Origin: Loripinus fragilis
Taxonomy: Eukaryota; Mollusca; Bivalvia; Lucinida; Lucinidae
Direction of reading: 5' to 3'
NCBI GenBank assembly: GCA_964019695.1
Contig: OZ026516.1
Location: 98,952,368-99,016,367 of the forward strand
Length of the DNA stretch: 64,000 bases
Notes under the pieces: generated by a model
The model's database searches: none
What the model was told of the DNA's origin: nothing
Seen by the model: the letters and a program-made list of their open reading frames with translations, nothing else
Translations under genes and position numbers: made by a program
In this document: positions 12,180 through 24,067 of the stretch, one piece after another
Numbering within the stretch: position 1 is the first letter of the stretch
Layout of the letters: each line of letters begins with the position of its first letter

Positions 12180-13450
12180 ACTGTTGTGATCAAAGGATGT
12201 CCGTCGTCGTCAGTCAACATTTGCTTTAAATCACATCTCCTAAACCTCTGGTTGGAATGTCGCCAAGCTACACATGAATAATCTTTGGTGATCTTCTTTT
12301 TAAGTTGTTTAAAAAATTCTATTCCATGCAGAAAGCTGGTTGCCATAGCAACCAAAAGAAAAAAAAGATTAAAAATCTTGTCCAAAACTACTGGTCAGAT
12401 TTGAAAATAATTTGGCACAAATGGTCCTTTGCAGACTGTCGTCCAGGGTTGTTCAGATTATTTAAATTGATGAATAAACCTGGCCGCCATGGGGGTAGGA
12501 CTGTTTTCCTATTCATGTATAGGAAAACTTCAAAAAAGTCTTCTTGTCAAAAATAGTAAGTGAGTATGATCAGGAAATGCCACAATCACAAACTGCAGAC
12601 CAACCCGTGGCATCGTGAGAAATACTAACAGAAGGATTTGAAAATGACTTTGGCGAGGTGAGGTTGGCGCCATTAAACCGGTTTAAGCCCTCCAGTAAAA
12701 TATTTTACTGACCATTCCAAGGCGGTACTTCTTTTGTGGATCTTTTATGTTTTTTGTTCTGTCTTGTGTTTGCTATGTCTTTGTGCGCGTCTGTTTATAT
12801 GTGCTTTGTGGTCACCTGCTGGGAAAGGGCTGACCTCTTGGCTCTCGTTTGTGGTGTCTAACTGTGAGTTTGTCACTTTTCCATTGGTATCCTGGGTTAG
12901 GTGTGGTACTTGATGTATCGATTCCTGATCTTTGCACCCTTACTTACTTTGGCATAAATGATCATTGGGCGACGCACTGCCAAAAATGTCCGAATATTTT
13001 TAATAGGTTGAAAAACATGGCCGCCAGGGGATGAGACCAGTTTTTTTCCTATGTAAATATATGGATAACTTTAAAAATCTTCTTGTCAAAATCAAATTGG
13101 TCGGTTGAAAATAATTCAATACTTATGGTCTTTGAGTGACCATCTACCAAGATTGTTCACATTTTTATCGGTTGAAAAACTTTACTGCCAGGGGTGGAGT
13201 CTGTTTTTCTTTTATGGAAAAATTTGCTACAAATCTTTTTGTCACAATACTACCTGGTCAAAATGTTTCAGGAATATCATCAGTGTCAAACAGCTTAGAT
13301 CCAAACAGCTTTGGTCAAAACTGTTTGCAAATGTTATCAATAAAACAATCAAGAGTTAAAAGATCATGTCAAAAATTTCTGGGCTATTTGAAAACAAAAT
13401 CAGCACATAAGATCCTTAGTGCTCCTCTACCATGATTGTTCAAACTATAT
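12180..13450 (+). repeat. Degenerate array of ~190-bp units containing 'AACATGGCCGCCAGGGG'
   Basis: Diverged units carry the same ordered words: CTACTGGTCAGATTTGAAAA, TTGTTCAGATTATTTAAATT or similar, GGCCGCCATGGGGGTAGGAC, TTTTCCTAT, AAACTTCAAAAAAGTCTTCTTGTC. They recur at about 12385-12556, 12985-13095 and 13115-13275. The array is interrupted by another repeat at 12810-12951 and by a fragment (12573-12625) matching the reverse complement of 63440-63500. I recall this unit as common in bivalve DNA. Frames of up to 99 codons across it are not genes. Confidence 0.7.
12810..12951 (+). repeat. Copy a of a ~140-bp dispersed repeat, inserted in the 190-bp array
   Basis: GGTCACCTGCTGGGAAAGGG, CTGACCTCTTGGCTCTCGTT, GTGAGTTTGTCACTTTTCCA, GGTATCCTGGGTTAGGTGTG, GTACTTGATGTATCGATTCC, TGATCTTTGCACCCTTACTT. 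The same order occurs at 62393-62526 and 52808-52940, and in reverse at 11742-11800 and 21026-21120. Identity to 62393-62526 is about 95% by eye. TATCGATTCC near the 3' end could be a B box, but no A box is clear. Confidence 0.85.
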
Positions 13451-14885
13451 AAATCTATCAAAAAAGGTCACCAGGATCATTTGCATATGTCTATTCATCT
13501 GTTTGTCTGTGAGTCAGTAACTGCAACTGTTATTGATCAAGTTTGATTCAATCTTGGTTTATATGACACATTTAAAGTTTTACATTATGTTACTTTAGCC
13601 AACATAAAAGCTGGATTTGGGTAGGTGCTTTGCTTTCCCTCTACCATATAAACAGTCATTCTCAGGTAAGCCCCCAGGGCCAAAAGGCCATCCTGTTTTA
13701 AAATGTAATATTTAGTAGCGTATGTAACTGTAGGCCTTGTATCTTATTTTTCTATCTCTCTATGAAAAATTAAAAAAAATAATTGACTAGATTATCATTT
13801 TTTGGTTATAATAAGATAGAAAAACAAAATAACTTTTGCAACCACCCCTTTAAATCTCTATTGATTTTTATCTGATTGCTGTGGCCATCTAGTATAGATT
13901 TTGATAAGTATATGATCATACACTGTGTTACTCTAGTGTTTAATGAATCCTTTATAAACCTGAGATTTTAAGCTAAACTTTAACTTTTGAAACATCCCAA
14001 CCATTTTCATACTATGGTCACTCCCAATTTTATTCGCTATTCCCCCAGAAGATGATCATATACAAAAAAACTGAAAGTCAATAATTTCTCTATGGCAGGT
14101 TAACTTTTTATTCATTTTATTTTTCGCAACAAATTTTACTGGTTTTCTATTATTCAAAATATTTTCAAAAATAGCCACTTATAAAAGACCCCTTTCATCT
14201 GATAACGATTTTATTTCAGATCTCTTAATCTTTCATGATTAAGAAGTCCTCACTAACACAGTATATAATTACAGATATTGGATAAGTCAATCTTACTGGT
14301 ACACGAAATGCATCAAAGGTACTGATTTCATCGTAATACCGTATACTACTTTTGAGATAACCTCCTTATATACATACATGTACTATAGGGACTTTTAATT
14401 TTATATTTTAGCTGAAAATGAGAAGTTTCATACATAATCTAACATTAATTCATTATCTAGGGTTTATATGTCTAAAATTTCCTGATTTATTTTTCAATAA
14501 TTTCGTCTTTGCATTGACCTAAATGCTTAAAATATGCTTTTCTTATGGTACATTTGAGACGTCCACTAATTTCCCCAATCGTGGGGTTGTTAACATTTGT
14601 TTGGACTTAATTGGTCAAAAGGCTTTCTTCCTTACTTTACTTGATAAATGTAGCAGTAGAAGTCAGGTATTCACAATGAAATTGATTCAAGTGTCCTAAA
14701 ACATATGTTTTGATAAAATATACCTCATTTACCCCCTTTTGAGCCCCTTCCCTAACCCTTGATTGAATCAACCCCACATGTCTATTTTCTAAACTTCTAG
14801 CTATTAGTCCAATGCCCAAAATATATTTTGATGATATTTGTATGCTACACATATTTAAGTTAGGCATTTTCGATTAAAATTAGCA
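13451..14885. other. Unassigned interior of the large element
   Basis: AT-rich DNA without a coherent reading frame on either strand. It contains no recognised gene or RNA, and the short ORFs have no domain motifs. Confidence 0.4.
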
Positions 14886-14892
14886 TTTGACC

Positions 14893-17000
14893 TATATAAA
14901 CCTCTAAAGGGGCTATTATCAAGTCCAGTTTAGGGCCTCTCACCACAGATTTGTCAGCAAAGTAACGTGTATGTATCATTTTTAAATTTTAATTTTTTTA
15001 TTGGGCCAGATTTTTTTTATGTTTTTAATACAAAAAAGACCTTCATACTGTTGTTGTCCATTTTGGCGTTTTGAAATGGATGCATCATAGTTGCCATGGT
15101 TATGGTAAGAAGATGGTTACTTCCTAAAAATATTTTTTTTCAATGTATTATATACCATATTTAGCTTGGTCTTACTAAAGTTTGTAAACCTTTCCAAGTA
15201 ACCCCGACTTGCAACAATATGCTTTCAAGAATATCGAAAACTGCCATATTTTAGTACATTGTTACCCCACCCACTTTTTTACAACATTACTATATGACAG
15301 AATTACCAAAATTATTAACCATACCATCCTTGTATTCACATGGAGCAATACTGCCTAGTACAAGTTAACCTAAGGTCAAAATTTTTCATTCTAAAAGTTG
15401 CATTTGGCAATGTATGTCTATTTTAACTGATTTTCCGGCACTATTTTGTCAAAAAGTTTGACACTACATTTACTTCCCTTTGAGCCCCTTTTTGACCCCT
15501 CAACTGAGACAACGCCCTATATGTTTTTTTCATAAAAAGCTAGCTATAAGATCAATGACTTGAAAATATTTTAATGTAATTTCTACGCCACTTATACATG
15601 GGTTTGGCATTTTTTACAAAATAGTTGGGGTTTTTTTTGCTACAGAGACCTTTAAAAGGGCTATTATCAGGTCCCTTTTAGGCCTTGCACCAATTATATA
15701 TCAAAAAGCAAAATATAAGTATTATTTCAACATTTAATTGTTCATTGTGTCAGATGTCTTCATGTTCTGCAATACAAAAACGCCTTAGAAGCTGCGTTTG
15801 TCCATTTTGGCTTTTTGAGACGGTGGCATCAGAGTTGCCATAGTAACGTTAAGAAGGTGGTAACTTCCTCAAATTATTTTTTCAGATTATTACAGACCAT
15901 ATTTAGCTTGGTCTTACTAAAGTGTGCAAATCTTTCCAAGTAGCCCCAACTTGCAACAATATGGTTTCAAAAATGTCGAAAACTACCATATTTTAGTACA
16001 TTGTTCCCCCACCAACACTTTTGCAACCAATGTTATATGACAGAATTACCAAAGTTATTAAACATACACTCCTTGTATTCACATTGTGCAATACTGCTAA
16101 GTACAAGTAATCACAAGGTCAAAAGTTTCTCATTCTAAAAGTTGCATTAGCACAATGTATGTCTATTTTTACTGATTTTCAGGCACTATTTGGTCAAAAA
16201 ATTTGACGCCTTATTTACCCCTTGTGAACCCCTTTTTGGACCCCTATATTGAGATAACACCCTATATTTTCTTTTATAAAATGCTAGCTACAAGATCAAT
16301 GACTTGAAAATATTATTATTTTATTTTTACACTGCTTATACATGAGTTTTGCATTTTTTATTTTAAAAAATAGCGTTTTTCTCCTATGTAGACCTATAAA
16401 AGGGCTATTATCAGGTCCCTTTTAGGGCCTTTCACCACTAATTTGTCAAAAAAGCAAAATATAAGTATGATTTAAACATTTAATTGTTGATTGTGTCAGA
16501 TGCCTTCATGTTCTGCAAAACAAAAACGCCTTACAAGCTGCATTTGCACATTTTAGCTCTTCAGGACGGTAGCATCATAGTTGCCATGGTTACGATAAGA
16601 AGACTGTAACTTCCCAAACATTTTTTTCCAATTTATTATATATCATATCTAGCTTTGTCTTACTAAAGCTTGTTCACTTTTCCGAGTAACCGCGGCTTGC
16701 AACAATATGAGTTCAAAAATGTCAAAAAAAAACAAATTTGAGTACCTTGTTACCCCACCCACTTTTCAGACACAATTGCTACAAGACAGAAATATCTAAT
16801 TTAATTCCAAGACCCTCCTTAAATTAACATAAAGCAATTCTGTGGAGTACAAGTTGTCACAAGTTCAAGGCTTACTTATTCTAGAAGATGCAACTGTGCA
16901 ATTTATGTCTATTTTCAGTGATTTTTGGGCACTTTTTGGCCAAAAACTTTGGATTCGGTTACCATGGCAACGGAAGTAAAAAATAAAGAATTAAGCATGA
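14893..17000 (+). repeat. Three tandem ~745-bp units
   Basis: Unit starts near 14900, 15648 and 16388 share ACCTCTAAAGGGGCTATTAT-type words, followed by GTCCCTTTTAGGGCC. All three then carry AATACAAAAA(CG/GA)CC, TTTGTCCATTTTGGC, TAGTTGCCATGGTTA, ATATTTAGCTTGGTCTTACT, TTGCAACAATATG, TTTAGTACATTGTTACCCCA, CCCACTTTT, and TTCTAAAAGTTGCATT. The third unit ends early, near 17000, at GGTTACCATGGCAACGGAAG. Units are roughly 75-85% identical by eye. Non-coding. Confidence 0.88.
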
Positions 17001-18290
17001 ATGATTTCGTTTTGGGTGAAAACAACCAAGTACAGAAAGTTTCGTTGAAATCTGAGACTATGCGTGAAAAACTTTGCTCCATATTTACAGAGAATCGCTC
17101 TTAAATTCTGTAAAACTTGGCCCAACGCTTTCTATTCTTTATGCTCATAAGTCAAGAATCATTCTTACTAATTTCCATGCTTTATTCTTCCACAAATGTG
17201 TCTCAAATGCACATACCCTCAAAAACACACTTTCAAAAGGCAGTGGGTGGGGTAAAGAAATTTTCTGTGGTCAATCGAGTAGAATGAAAGTGACATTAAA
17301 CTAAACTTGTTTTTAAAAGTTCAGCTTGCATGCAAAAGAAATCTTCAAACAGTTTCAATATACTGGGAAGCAAGCATTTTCATCTCTGACAATTAATTTT
17401 TGACATTGTTTTGTTTTCTGAAAACAATGTGTGTACTTGGCCATTAAGAATCAGATTTCCAATCGTCATTCTTTGCCTTTGAGTGTTAGAAAGATGCCCC
17501 GGCAAATTGTTTAATGATAGTTACAGACACACACCAAAACCAGTTGTCTTAACCCATAGACTGGCCATTACGCCACAGCCAAAAGGGGCAGTTTTCTCTC
17601 ACAGGAAGAGGTGGATGGTATCGAGGGGATTAAAAACCATACAATCATGTGAAAACAGAGATTTCAGCATTTAAAAGCATTTTTGTATTCATTTCATGCA
17701 CTTCTGTGGTCCATGGATCACACACAAAAATGACATCCCAATGCATTTAGGTCAAGTTTCTAAATGACAAAAGTTTCCTTGTTAGTAACATTTTCTACCA
17801 ATTTCATTTTGCTGTTTCACTTGGCAATTGGGCGCCAAAGATGTCCGAAAAATTTAAGCTAGATCGTAAAATTGATTTTCAAAATATGCTCTATACAAAA
17901 TGCATCAATGTTATAACTGATAGCATTGGTCCTTCAAATATTTTGAGGAGTATCTTAATGAAATGCATGAAATATAACTCATGAGGCCAACCTTAAAATT
18001 ATTTTGCTGTACCTGGTAGAGTAGGTATGGAGAAATATTATCTAGATTTTTTTTATTTAGGACAGCTTGACCATTTTGTTTTCTGGTGGCGGAGGGACTG
18101 TTTTTTACCAACAGATGAAACTAGATTTTTAGACAAAGTGAAAGCATTTATATTTGTAACCATAGAAAGTATTTTTATAATTGCTATTATGCCCTATACA
18201 TAAGTTTAACTTCAGTTTCAGCAAGTATCATCAAAGTTTTAATAAAAATCATCTAATTGCCTAGATAGACAATTACACACATGTACCAGA
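17001..18290. other. Unassigned interior of the large element
   Basis: A GCAGTGGGTGGGGTAAAG word at 17239-17256 is the same motif as in the 382-bp units. Otherwise no structure or gene was recognised. Frames of 61-76 codons lack motifs. Confidence 0.4.
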
Positions 18291-18298
18291 CGTGTAGG

Positions 18299-18965
18299 TA
18301 GCCCTGTTATGATGTGGATTCACAATTGTGCTAGGAGGTTCGGGGGCATGCTCCCCCGAATTTTTGTTTTGATAAAAATGGTGCGTTCTGGTGCATTCTG
18401 AGTGTTCCAAAGTATGTTAATTATCAACCTAAAAGTCAACAATTTTTTGGATAATGAATCAACAACAACCCAGATTTTGTGCTTTACTTTTCTCCAAGAT
18501 CAATCCAGATGCGCATGTTAGTACAAAAATAAATATATAAACATTTTACAAGGGGGGGGGGGGTCTGGGGGCAATAGCCTCCCAGAAGCCAAAGAGATTC
18601 AAAAAAAAAAATGAGGATTTTCGTTTTTCATCAAATATTACAAACATTAGCCCTGTAATTTTACGGATTCAGATTAGCGCTAGGGGGTCTGGTATAATCT
18701 GGCACATCCTGAGTGTTCCAAAATACGTTAATTATTATCAACCTAAAATAAACAATTTTAAGGATAATAAATCCAGAATAGTAATTTCTTTTCGCCATAT
18801 CTTTCACCAATACCAATCCACTGCAGATTAGCATGTTAGTACAAAAGTAAATCGATTACATTTTACAGGGGGTCTGGGGGGGGCTTCCCTCCATAAGCTA
18901 AAAATGCTTTTAAAAATCAAACGAAATAAAGGATTTTCCTTTAAGATTTTTTAAAATTTATTTTT
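18299..18965 (+). repeat. Tandem duplication, two ~350-bp units near the right end
   Basis: Unit 1 begins TAGCCCTGTTATGATGTGGA (18299) and unit 2 begins TAGCCCTGTAATTTTACGGA (18649). Both carry GTGCTAGGAGGTTCGG or GCGCTAGGGGGTCTGG, ATTCTGAGTGTTCCAAA, GTTAATTATCAACCTAAAA, TTTAAGGATAATRAAT, GCGCATGTTAGTACAAAA or ATTAGCATGTTAGTACAAAA, and a G-rich TTTTACAAGGGGGG/TCTGGGGG block. Divergence is larger than in the 382-bp pair. Confidence 0.85.
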
Positions 18966-19409
18966 ACGTTTTGTAGGGCTCCCTTAATCCCCAAAACTAC
19001 GAACTTGCTCCCTAAATTCCTGAAGTAATTGCCAGTGCTCCCCCGCTCCCTGAAAATAATTAGCCATTCTCTCCAGATTCCCCAAATCCCTGGAGGCCCC
19101 ACTTATGATTGGTTTTGCAATACTTGGTGTAATATATTTAAAATAATGTTTGCAAGTAAGCCACTCGTTGTCATGATATTGATACTAACGGTTGCAATGG
19201 CATGGCCTTAAACTGTTTTATTAATTAACCTGCAACAGAGTTACAAACACCTCGGCTCAAAACAAACAAAACCACAGGAAACGTTTAAAAATGTCTAAAA
19301 TTGCACTATAAGTGTGATCAGGAAAGACCACCCATGCCGTGTGACGACATAGACACGCAGGAGAACAATAATTCAATTAACGCCAAACACTTGAGAATAG
19401 ATCCCAGCA

Positions 19410-19863
19410 GGCACATGACGTTGTCTCGACGTCATGTGCCTAATCAGTTAGGGGATAACTGTATTCAAAATTTTCATTTGGGGAGGTATATCGTCGGATA
19501 TACGGTCGGAAATTTAGTTTTACGGCGACGCGTAAGCGGAGCCGTAAAACGTGATTTCCGAACGTATATCCGACGATATACCTCCCCAAATGAAAATTTT
19601 GAATATGGTTATCCCCATTCTAATGCACTCTTAAAATTTTCCCTTCAAAAAGACAGTGAAAATGTACTTTGTTGCGCCTATACGTCCAGCGACGCAAGCT
19701 GCATAAAACCGCTTGCCAGCTGCATATATTCACTTGTCAACCAATGAAAAGCGACGTTACGTAATGACGTCGGGTTTCCGACAGTATATCGCAGGATATA
19801 CTGTCACAAATTTATGACGTTATCCAATCAGACGTCGCGTTGCATTTGCAAGTGCATTAGAAT
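19410..19863. mobile_element. Nested palindromes (foldback element cluster)
   Basis: Four symmetric structures sit end to end or nested. (1) GGCACATGACGT at 19410-19421 pairs with ACGTCATGTGCC at 19429-19440. (2) A near-perfect ~80-bp inverted repeat spans 19451-19616: arms start GGGGATAACTG and end CAGTT-like ATCCCC, and include TTCATTTGGGGAGGTATATC. (3) Terminal inverted 13-mers ATTCTAATGCACT at 19617-19629 and AGTGCATTAGAAT at 19851-19863 enclose ~220 bp. (4) Inside that, GACAGTATATC (19780-19790) pairs with GATATACTGTC (19795-19805). A 148-codon frame runs through the palindromes and is a by-product of them. Confidence 0.85.
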
Positions 19864-20376
19864 CTAGAATATAATGCCGAATACCTCAAATAGGTAGAAA
19901 TTCTGGTTGCTCTTTTTCTGAGTATCAACATGTCACTTTGAAATTGGTTCCTGCTGCAAATTTAGTTTAGACCACAGAGAAAAAAATCAGTGCTGGTCAA
20001 ATCAGTTTATCATTCTTTGTAAGAAGGACACTAGACAAAAGTAAGAATGTATGCAATGATCAGTTGCATGAAAAAATATGTTCTATTTCTTCTGATAACG
20101 ATTGCTTTGTATGCACCACTTTTCTGATCCAGATATATCTACAATAAAACAAATAAATAAATAAAATTGAATCGTTGTTTAAGATAAATGTGCTTTCAAA
20201 TGGTCAGTATATACAATCTTGAAAATGCTGAGAGAAAATTGAAACCTTATCACCTAATCTGCTTTCATTTGTAGTAGCAAGAATGTGTTCCACGATTGAC
20301 TCCGGGGAAAAGGGGTACAAGTTGCTTGAACAAATTTTGTTCAATATTCTGGTATAATTTCCTACACTGTACTAGG

Positions 20377-20379
<3 letters not shown>
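19864..20379. other. Anonymous sequence
   Basis: No gene, RNA or repeat recognised between the palindrome cluster and the CT microsatellite. Confidence 0.4.

Positions 20380-20413
<34 letters not shown>
20380..20413 (+). repeat. (CT)n microsatellite
   Basis: About 17 uninterrupted CT dinucleotides. Open frames on both strands here (Ser-Leu and Arg-Glu repeats) are artefacts. Confidence 0.97.
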
Positions 20414-20415
<2 letters not shown>

Positions 20416-20638
20416 CATGATACTTCTAAATTAGAAAGGGCACAAAGAAGTAAATCATTAAACCTTGGCAAAACGCAAAAGCTCCACATGTAATGGGAGC
20501 GCGTGACAAGTCTTGATCCAAGAACAACAAGTCATCACCTTGGGGTAGACAGTAGCTTTAGGGTCTTAAACTATTTCACTGGCTAAATTTTCAACCTAGA
20601 CGCTGTTGTTGTTAAATTGCATTGTGATTGTGGCTTCC

Positions 20639-20908
20639 CATCCTCGTTAACCCAAGTGTAACCCATTTCATGACACTGCATTCACATCCTCGTTAACCCA
20701 GACGTAACCCATTCCGTTACACTGCATTCACGTCATCGTTAATGCAGACATAACCCATTCCGCTACACTGTATTCACATTCTCGTTAACCCAGGCGTAAC
20801 CCATTCCGTTACACTGCGTGCATCCACGTTTACCTAGGCGTAACCCATTCTGTTACACAGCATGTATGCAATGTACGAAATGGGTTACGCATTGGTTAAC
20901 GAGGATGG
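20639..20908 (+). repeat. 46-bp tandem repeat, about five units, capped by an inverted unit
   Basis: Units starting at about 20641, 20687, 20733, 20779 and 20822 follow the pattern TCCTCGTTAACCCAGGCGTA, ACCCATTCCGTTACACTGCA, TTCACA. The last piece, CGAAATGGGTTACGCATTGG TTAACGAGGATGG (about 20876-20908), is the reverse complement of the unit start, so the array as a whole folds back on itself. This arrangement is typical of satellite-bearing foldback elements. Confidence 0.88.
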
Positions 20909-21025
20909 TTGCAATCAAATTAGCTAATATGAAATAGGCACACCTAATGGGCAATCAACCACTATTTGATCTGAGAGGACAGCACAGTATACGGTATTTC
21001 TTGTGAGTCGGTACTCGTGTGAGTA

Positions 21026-21120
21026 TAAAAAGTAAGGAAGAACGCAAATGTCAAGATTCGATACAATTAGTATCAAACCTGACCCAGAACACCTTATGGG
21101 AAAGTGACAAAAGAACAAGA
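21026..21120 (-). repeat. Copy e of the ~140-bp dispersed repeat
   Basis: Reverse complement of the 3' two thirds of the 12810/62393 repeat (GTAAGGAAGAACGCAAATGT, CAAGATTCGATACAATTAGT, ACCTGACCCAGAACACC, GGGAAAGTGACAAA). It is more diverged than the other copies. Confidence 0.65.
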
Positions 21121-21900
21121 AAACGTCATATACAGAAACGCCTTGAGGGTCAGCTCAGACTCAGGGCCGTCGCCGTGTATTTCAAAGTGGTCCGACGGAG
21201 GAAACCATCGAGTAAGGGTGGAGAGCACTAGAGGGGTATCATTCCACCCTATCGTTAGGCCCCTCCCCCTAGATTTTGTTTTAATTTTTAGCGCTTCTAT
21301 GTTCTTTTTAATGGGTTTTAATATGTTTGGGGACTAGATTGCAGTCGCTTTGGATCATATTGTTTGTTTTTTTTTTTTTTGCTAGAGTGGAGTGAAAACC
21401 GAATGCTGGACATAATCCTTTTGAGACAGTTACGATTTTCACTTTTTTCTTCGGCATGTTACTTTGACAAGTGTATCCGCAGGTTTTGGTCAAAGTACTT
21501 TTAGCACTGATCCTTGTGTCGTGGTTTCGAAAAGATATACACTATAGCGTCTTTTCAAGCAGGCTTCATCTAGATTTTGACTGCGCAACTTTCCTTGACG
21601 ACTTCCCTTGTTGGTGACAAAAGGTGAGATCATTGGCTTCATCGTAATAAAGCCGGGCCTTACGTCGAACCACGACGGTTAAACACTTCTCTGTCCACAT
21701 GGTCCAGGCTTCTTTGAGGCAAATGAACGTTGAAGGAACCGAACACACTTGTGCTAAATTGGAACAGGCAGGACTTGTATATCCGTAACGGAATAGACAT
21801 GGGCTCACGATGAAATAAAATAATCCTGCAAGCTATTTTAAAGGCGCCGGGGACACTTGAACGGAAGTTCCTATTGGATACCATGAGGATTTGTAATTCG
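21121..21900. other. Anonymous sequence
   Basis: Several overlapping frames (up to 97 codons) on both strands have no recognisable domains. A poly-T tract lies near 21365-21380. No gene is supported. Confidence 0.4.
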
Positions 21901-21904
21901 AGCA

Positions 21905-22131
21905 GCGACATGTGATTTCCAACAATGTGGCATTTTGACAAGTGTAGACTCATACGAGCCTGTGAAGTCTCCTTTTAAGCTTGGAAACTCAAAATGATGT
22001 TCAGTCAGTAGCATAACACTCATAGAAAATTCAAGCGACAAGCAAATGCTCTGATCAGACTGCGTGTATGCGCAGGCTGATCTGATTCTTTGCTGGTCGA
22101 ACATATCACATTGCTGGAAATATCATGTCGC
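21905..22131. mobile_element. MITE with ~38-bp TIRs (copy 1)
   Basis: The left end GCGACATGTGATTTCCAACA (from 21905) continues ATGTGGCATTTTGACAAG. It mirrors the right end CTTTGCTGGTCGAACATATC ... CATTGCTGGAAATATCATGTCGC (to 22131). Between them is the palindrome-like TCTGATCAGACTGCG/TATGCGCAGGCTGATCTGA. A second copy at 39870-40446 shares both ends and the interior (AAGCTTGGAAACTC, GATGTTCAGTCAG). Confidence 0.85.
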
Positions 22132-22439
22132 GGCTCATTTCAAAGGCGCGACGATGCACGTGGCAGTTGGCGTTTGGCTCAAAACGTTATCACATCGTGA
22201 CGTAACGTTATAAGAATTGTAACGTCACGTTATGGGGATCACGCAGCCGCTTGCCTGAAAGAGCTATCACTACCGTTCAAGCTCCTGGTGATAAAAAATC
22301 CCTTAGTCTTATGGCTAAAATATGACTTTAATATCAACAAAATTGGCATCTTCGCGATTCACTTTTACTTTTTGTATTTTTTCAATGCTAATGATGATCA
22401 CAACATATTTTTCAACAGTAGAATTAGGTTCTTAGTTCG

Positions 22440-22555
22440 ATCTAGATTGGTTCCCCGTATCGACTCCGTATAGATACCGGAACTGGGCGATACCGAAAAT
22501 ATAGATTGGTTCCCCTCGTTGATAAAGCTCCACTTCCGCTACGCATATAACTCCA
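22440..22555 (+). repeat. Second copy of the AGATTGGTTCCCC repeat
   Basis: 22503-22552 is nearly identical to 5751-5800, and a shorter AGATTGGTTCCCC occurrence lies upstream at 22444. The region is non-coding. Confidence 0.75.
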
Positions 22556-24067
22556 GAACCATTCAACCTATTGCTGTGAAACTTTCACAGAATGTTGCTT
22601 ATATATAAAACTTTCATTTGGACTAACAATAATAATAAGATTCACGTGACCGTTGGCGGCAGTTTTGGAAGCCATATTGAAAATATCAAAAAATGCCCAT
22701 AGACAACTAAAAACATCCATCTACAAGTATCAAACACAAGGATTTATTCTGATATTTTATTGTTTCATCAGAAATAAATCAAAATATAGCAGTTGAAGGG
22801 CTTAATGCGTCCTGTATGTCATTCCCTTGGATATGTGGACGTTGTTTTTGACGTCCGCGAAATCTAATGACATTGCAAATATTTTTGTAAGATCAATTCT
22901 TGTACAGAAAATTGCGTATACATGTACTTCCATGTATGATATTATTATGTCCCCTGAACATTTTGAGATAAAGAACAAAGACGTGCGTCCCTTATAACGG
23001 TTACAAATAGACAGCTATTAACTGTGCCTTTAGATTTCGACTATAGTCGTGTTTGGCAGTGAACGGTAAATTCGAATACAGTCGAGTTTGGTAGAAAAAG
23101 TGCTAATACAAGTTAAATACGGCTATGAGTATAGGGAGAACTGTGGCTGTCCTTTTTCGGCAAACCCATGCCCTTTGCATGCGTAGCTTTTATAGAGAAT
23201 CAGACGAATGCTTTTTATTTTTGTCAATGGACAAGATTTACATACTCATCACATCAGCAAACAACGAAAGTTCTTGCAAGTCTGCGGGCATTCGCAGACT
23301 CGCCAGAGCCCTCGCTGCTTGCAAATAAAAGATGTAGATAAAGGCTTAGGCCAAAATAAAGATAGGCGCCTTGTTGGTTGCCGCATGTGCGCTTATTAGA
23401 AGCATTTGTGCAAATGCGAAAAAAATCATATGAATTTGCCCATTCATTGATTATAGCAACTCATACTGTTTCTCAAATCGTGCCAAACCTACGACTTTTT
23501 TCCGCCAAAAATATAGTCAGGCGTGTTATTTTCATTATCATATTAATAAAACTCATAATTCCTTCCTAAAAACATTGTTTATTCACATTACCCCCATATT
23601 ACTTAGATTTATTTCCTCTCTATTAGCTTTGACAGGAAATACGCCTATAGATAATTGCTAATTAAGGAACTTTCCTGAAAAAACTGCCGTTGTCATTATA
23701 AAGAGTTTTGATAGGAATATATAAATATAATTGCTTATAAAGGAAAATTTCTTGAAAAAATGTCGTTGTCATTATATGCATGTACATTTAGAAGAAAACA
23801 CAAGTACACAATGCTTAGATAAAATTAACGCCAAAATATAGATGAATGCATAAGCTGCGATGATACACAGCCAATGCTCTCCGCCCAGGCTGACTTTGGT
23901 GTTTACTCTCTGCTAACTGGGTCTCTAAGAACCCAAGCGTTCTTCCTGCTTACAGCGAGGACTCTGGTCAGACTTGGCGGCTACACAGTCTGATCTGAGT
24001 TTTCGCGGAACGTACAGCCACTATGTAAGTTTCTGTTTCTTGCAAAACAATTTACTATAGCAATATA
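22556..24067. other. Anonymous intergenic sequence
   Basis: No gene recognised; short frames (60-67 codons) have no motifs. Near 23895-24000 a GC-richer stretch resembles the ACAGTCTGATCTGA words seen in several bivalve-type MITEs here, but its ends were not resolved. Confidence 0.4.

Larger units (their letters stand above)
9751..19100. mobile_element. Putative 9.35-kb degenerate or non-autonomous DNA transposon built of repeats
   Basis: The left end GAGGCCCCCAGGG (9751-9763) and the reverse complement of the right end, GGGGCCTCCAGGG (from 19088-19100), match at 11 of 13 positions. The flanks read ACATATG on the left and ACTTATG on the right, a possible 7-8-bp target duplication with one mismatch. 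Subterminal CTCCCTGAAA words occur near both ends in the same orientation. The interior is made of tandem duplications and insertions listed separately, and no transposase fragment was recognised. Part of the interior is also inverted between the arms: GGTCTCGGATTTTGTGAAA near 11080 pairs imperfectly with TTTCGTTGAAATCTGAGACT near 17040. The long extent and short TIR make the single-element interpretation tentative. Confidence 0.45.

Noticed and set aside
19301..19747. 148-codon plus-strand open frame
   Set aside because: It runs through the two arms of an 80-bp palindrome and into the next foldback element. No domain, and its length follows from the symmetry of the repeat.
20641..20908. Possible CRISPR-like array because of regularly spaced repeats
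   Set aside because: The units are contiguous and the whole 46-bp unit is repeated, with no unique spacers; eukaryotic context. This is a minisatellite.
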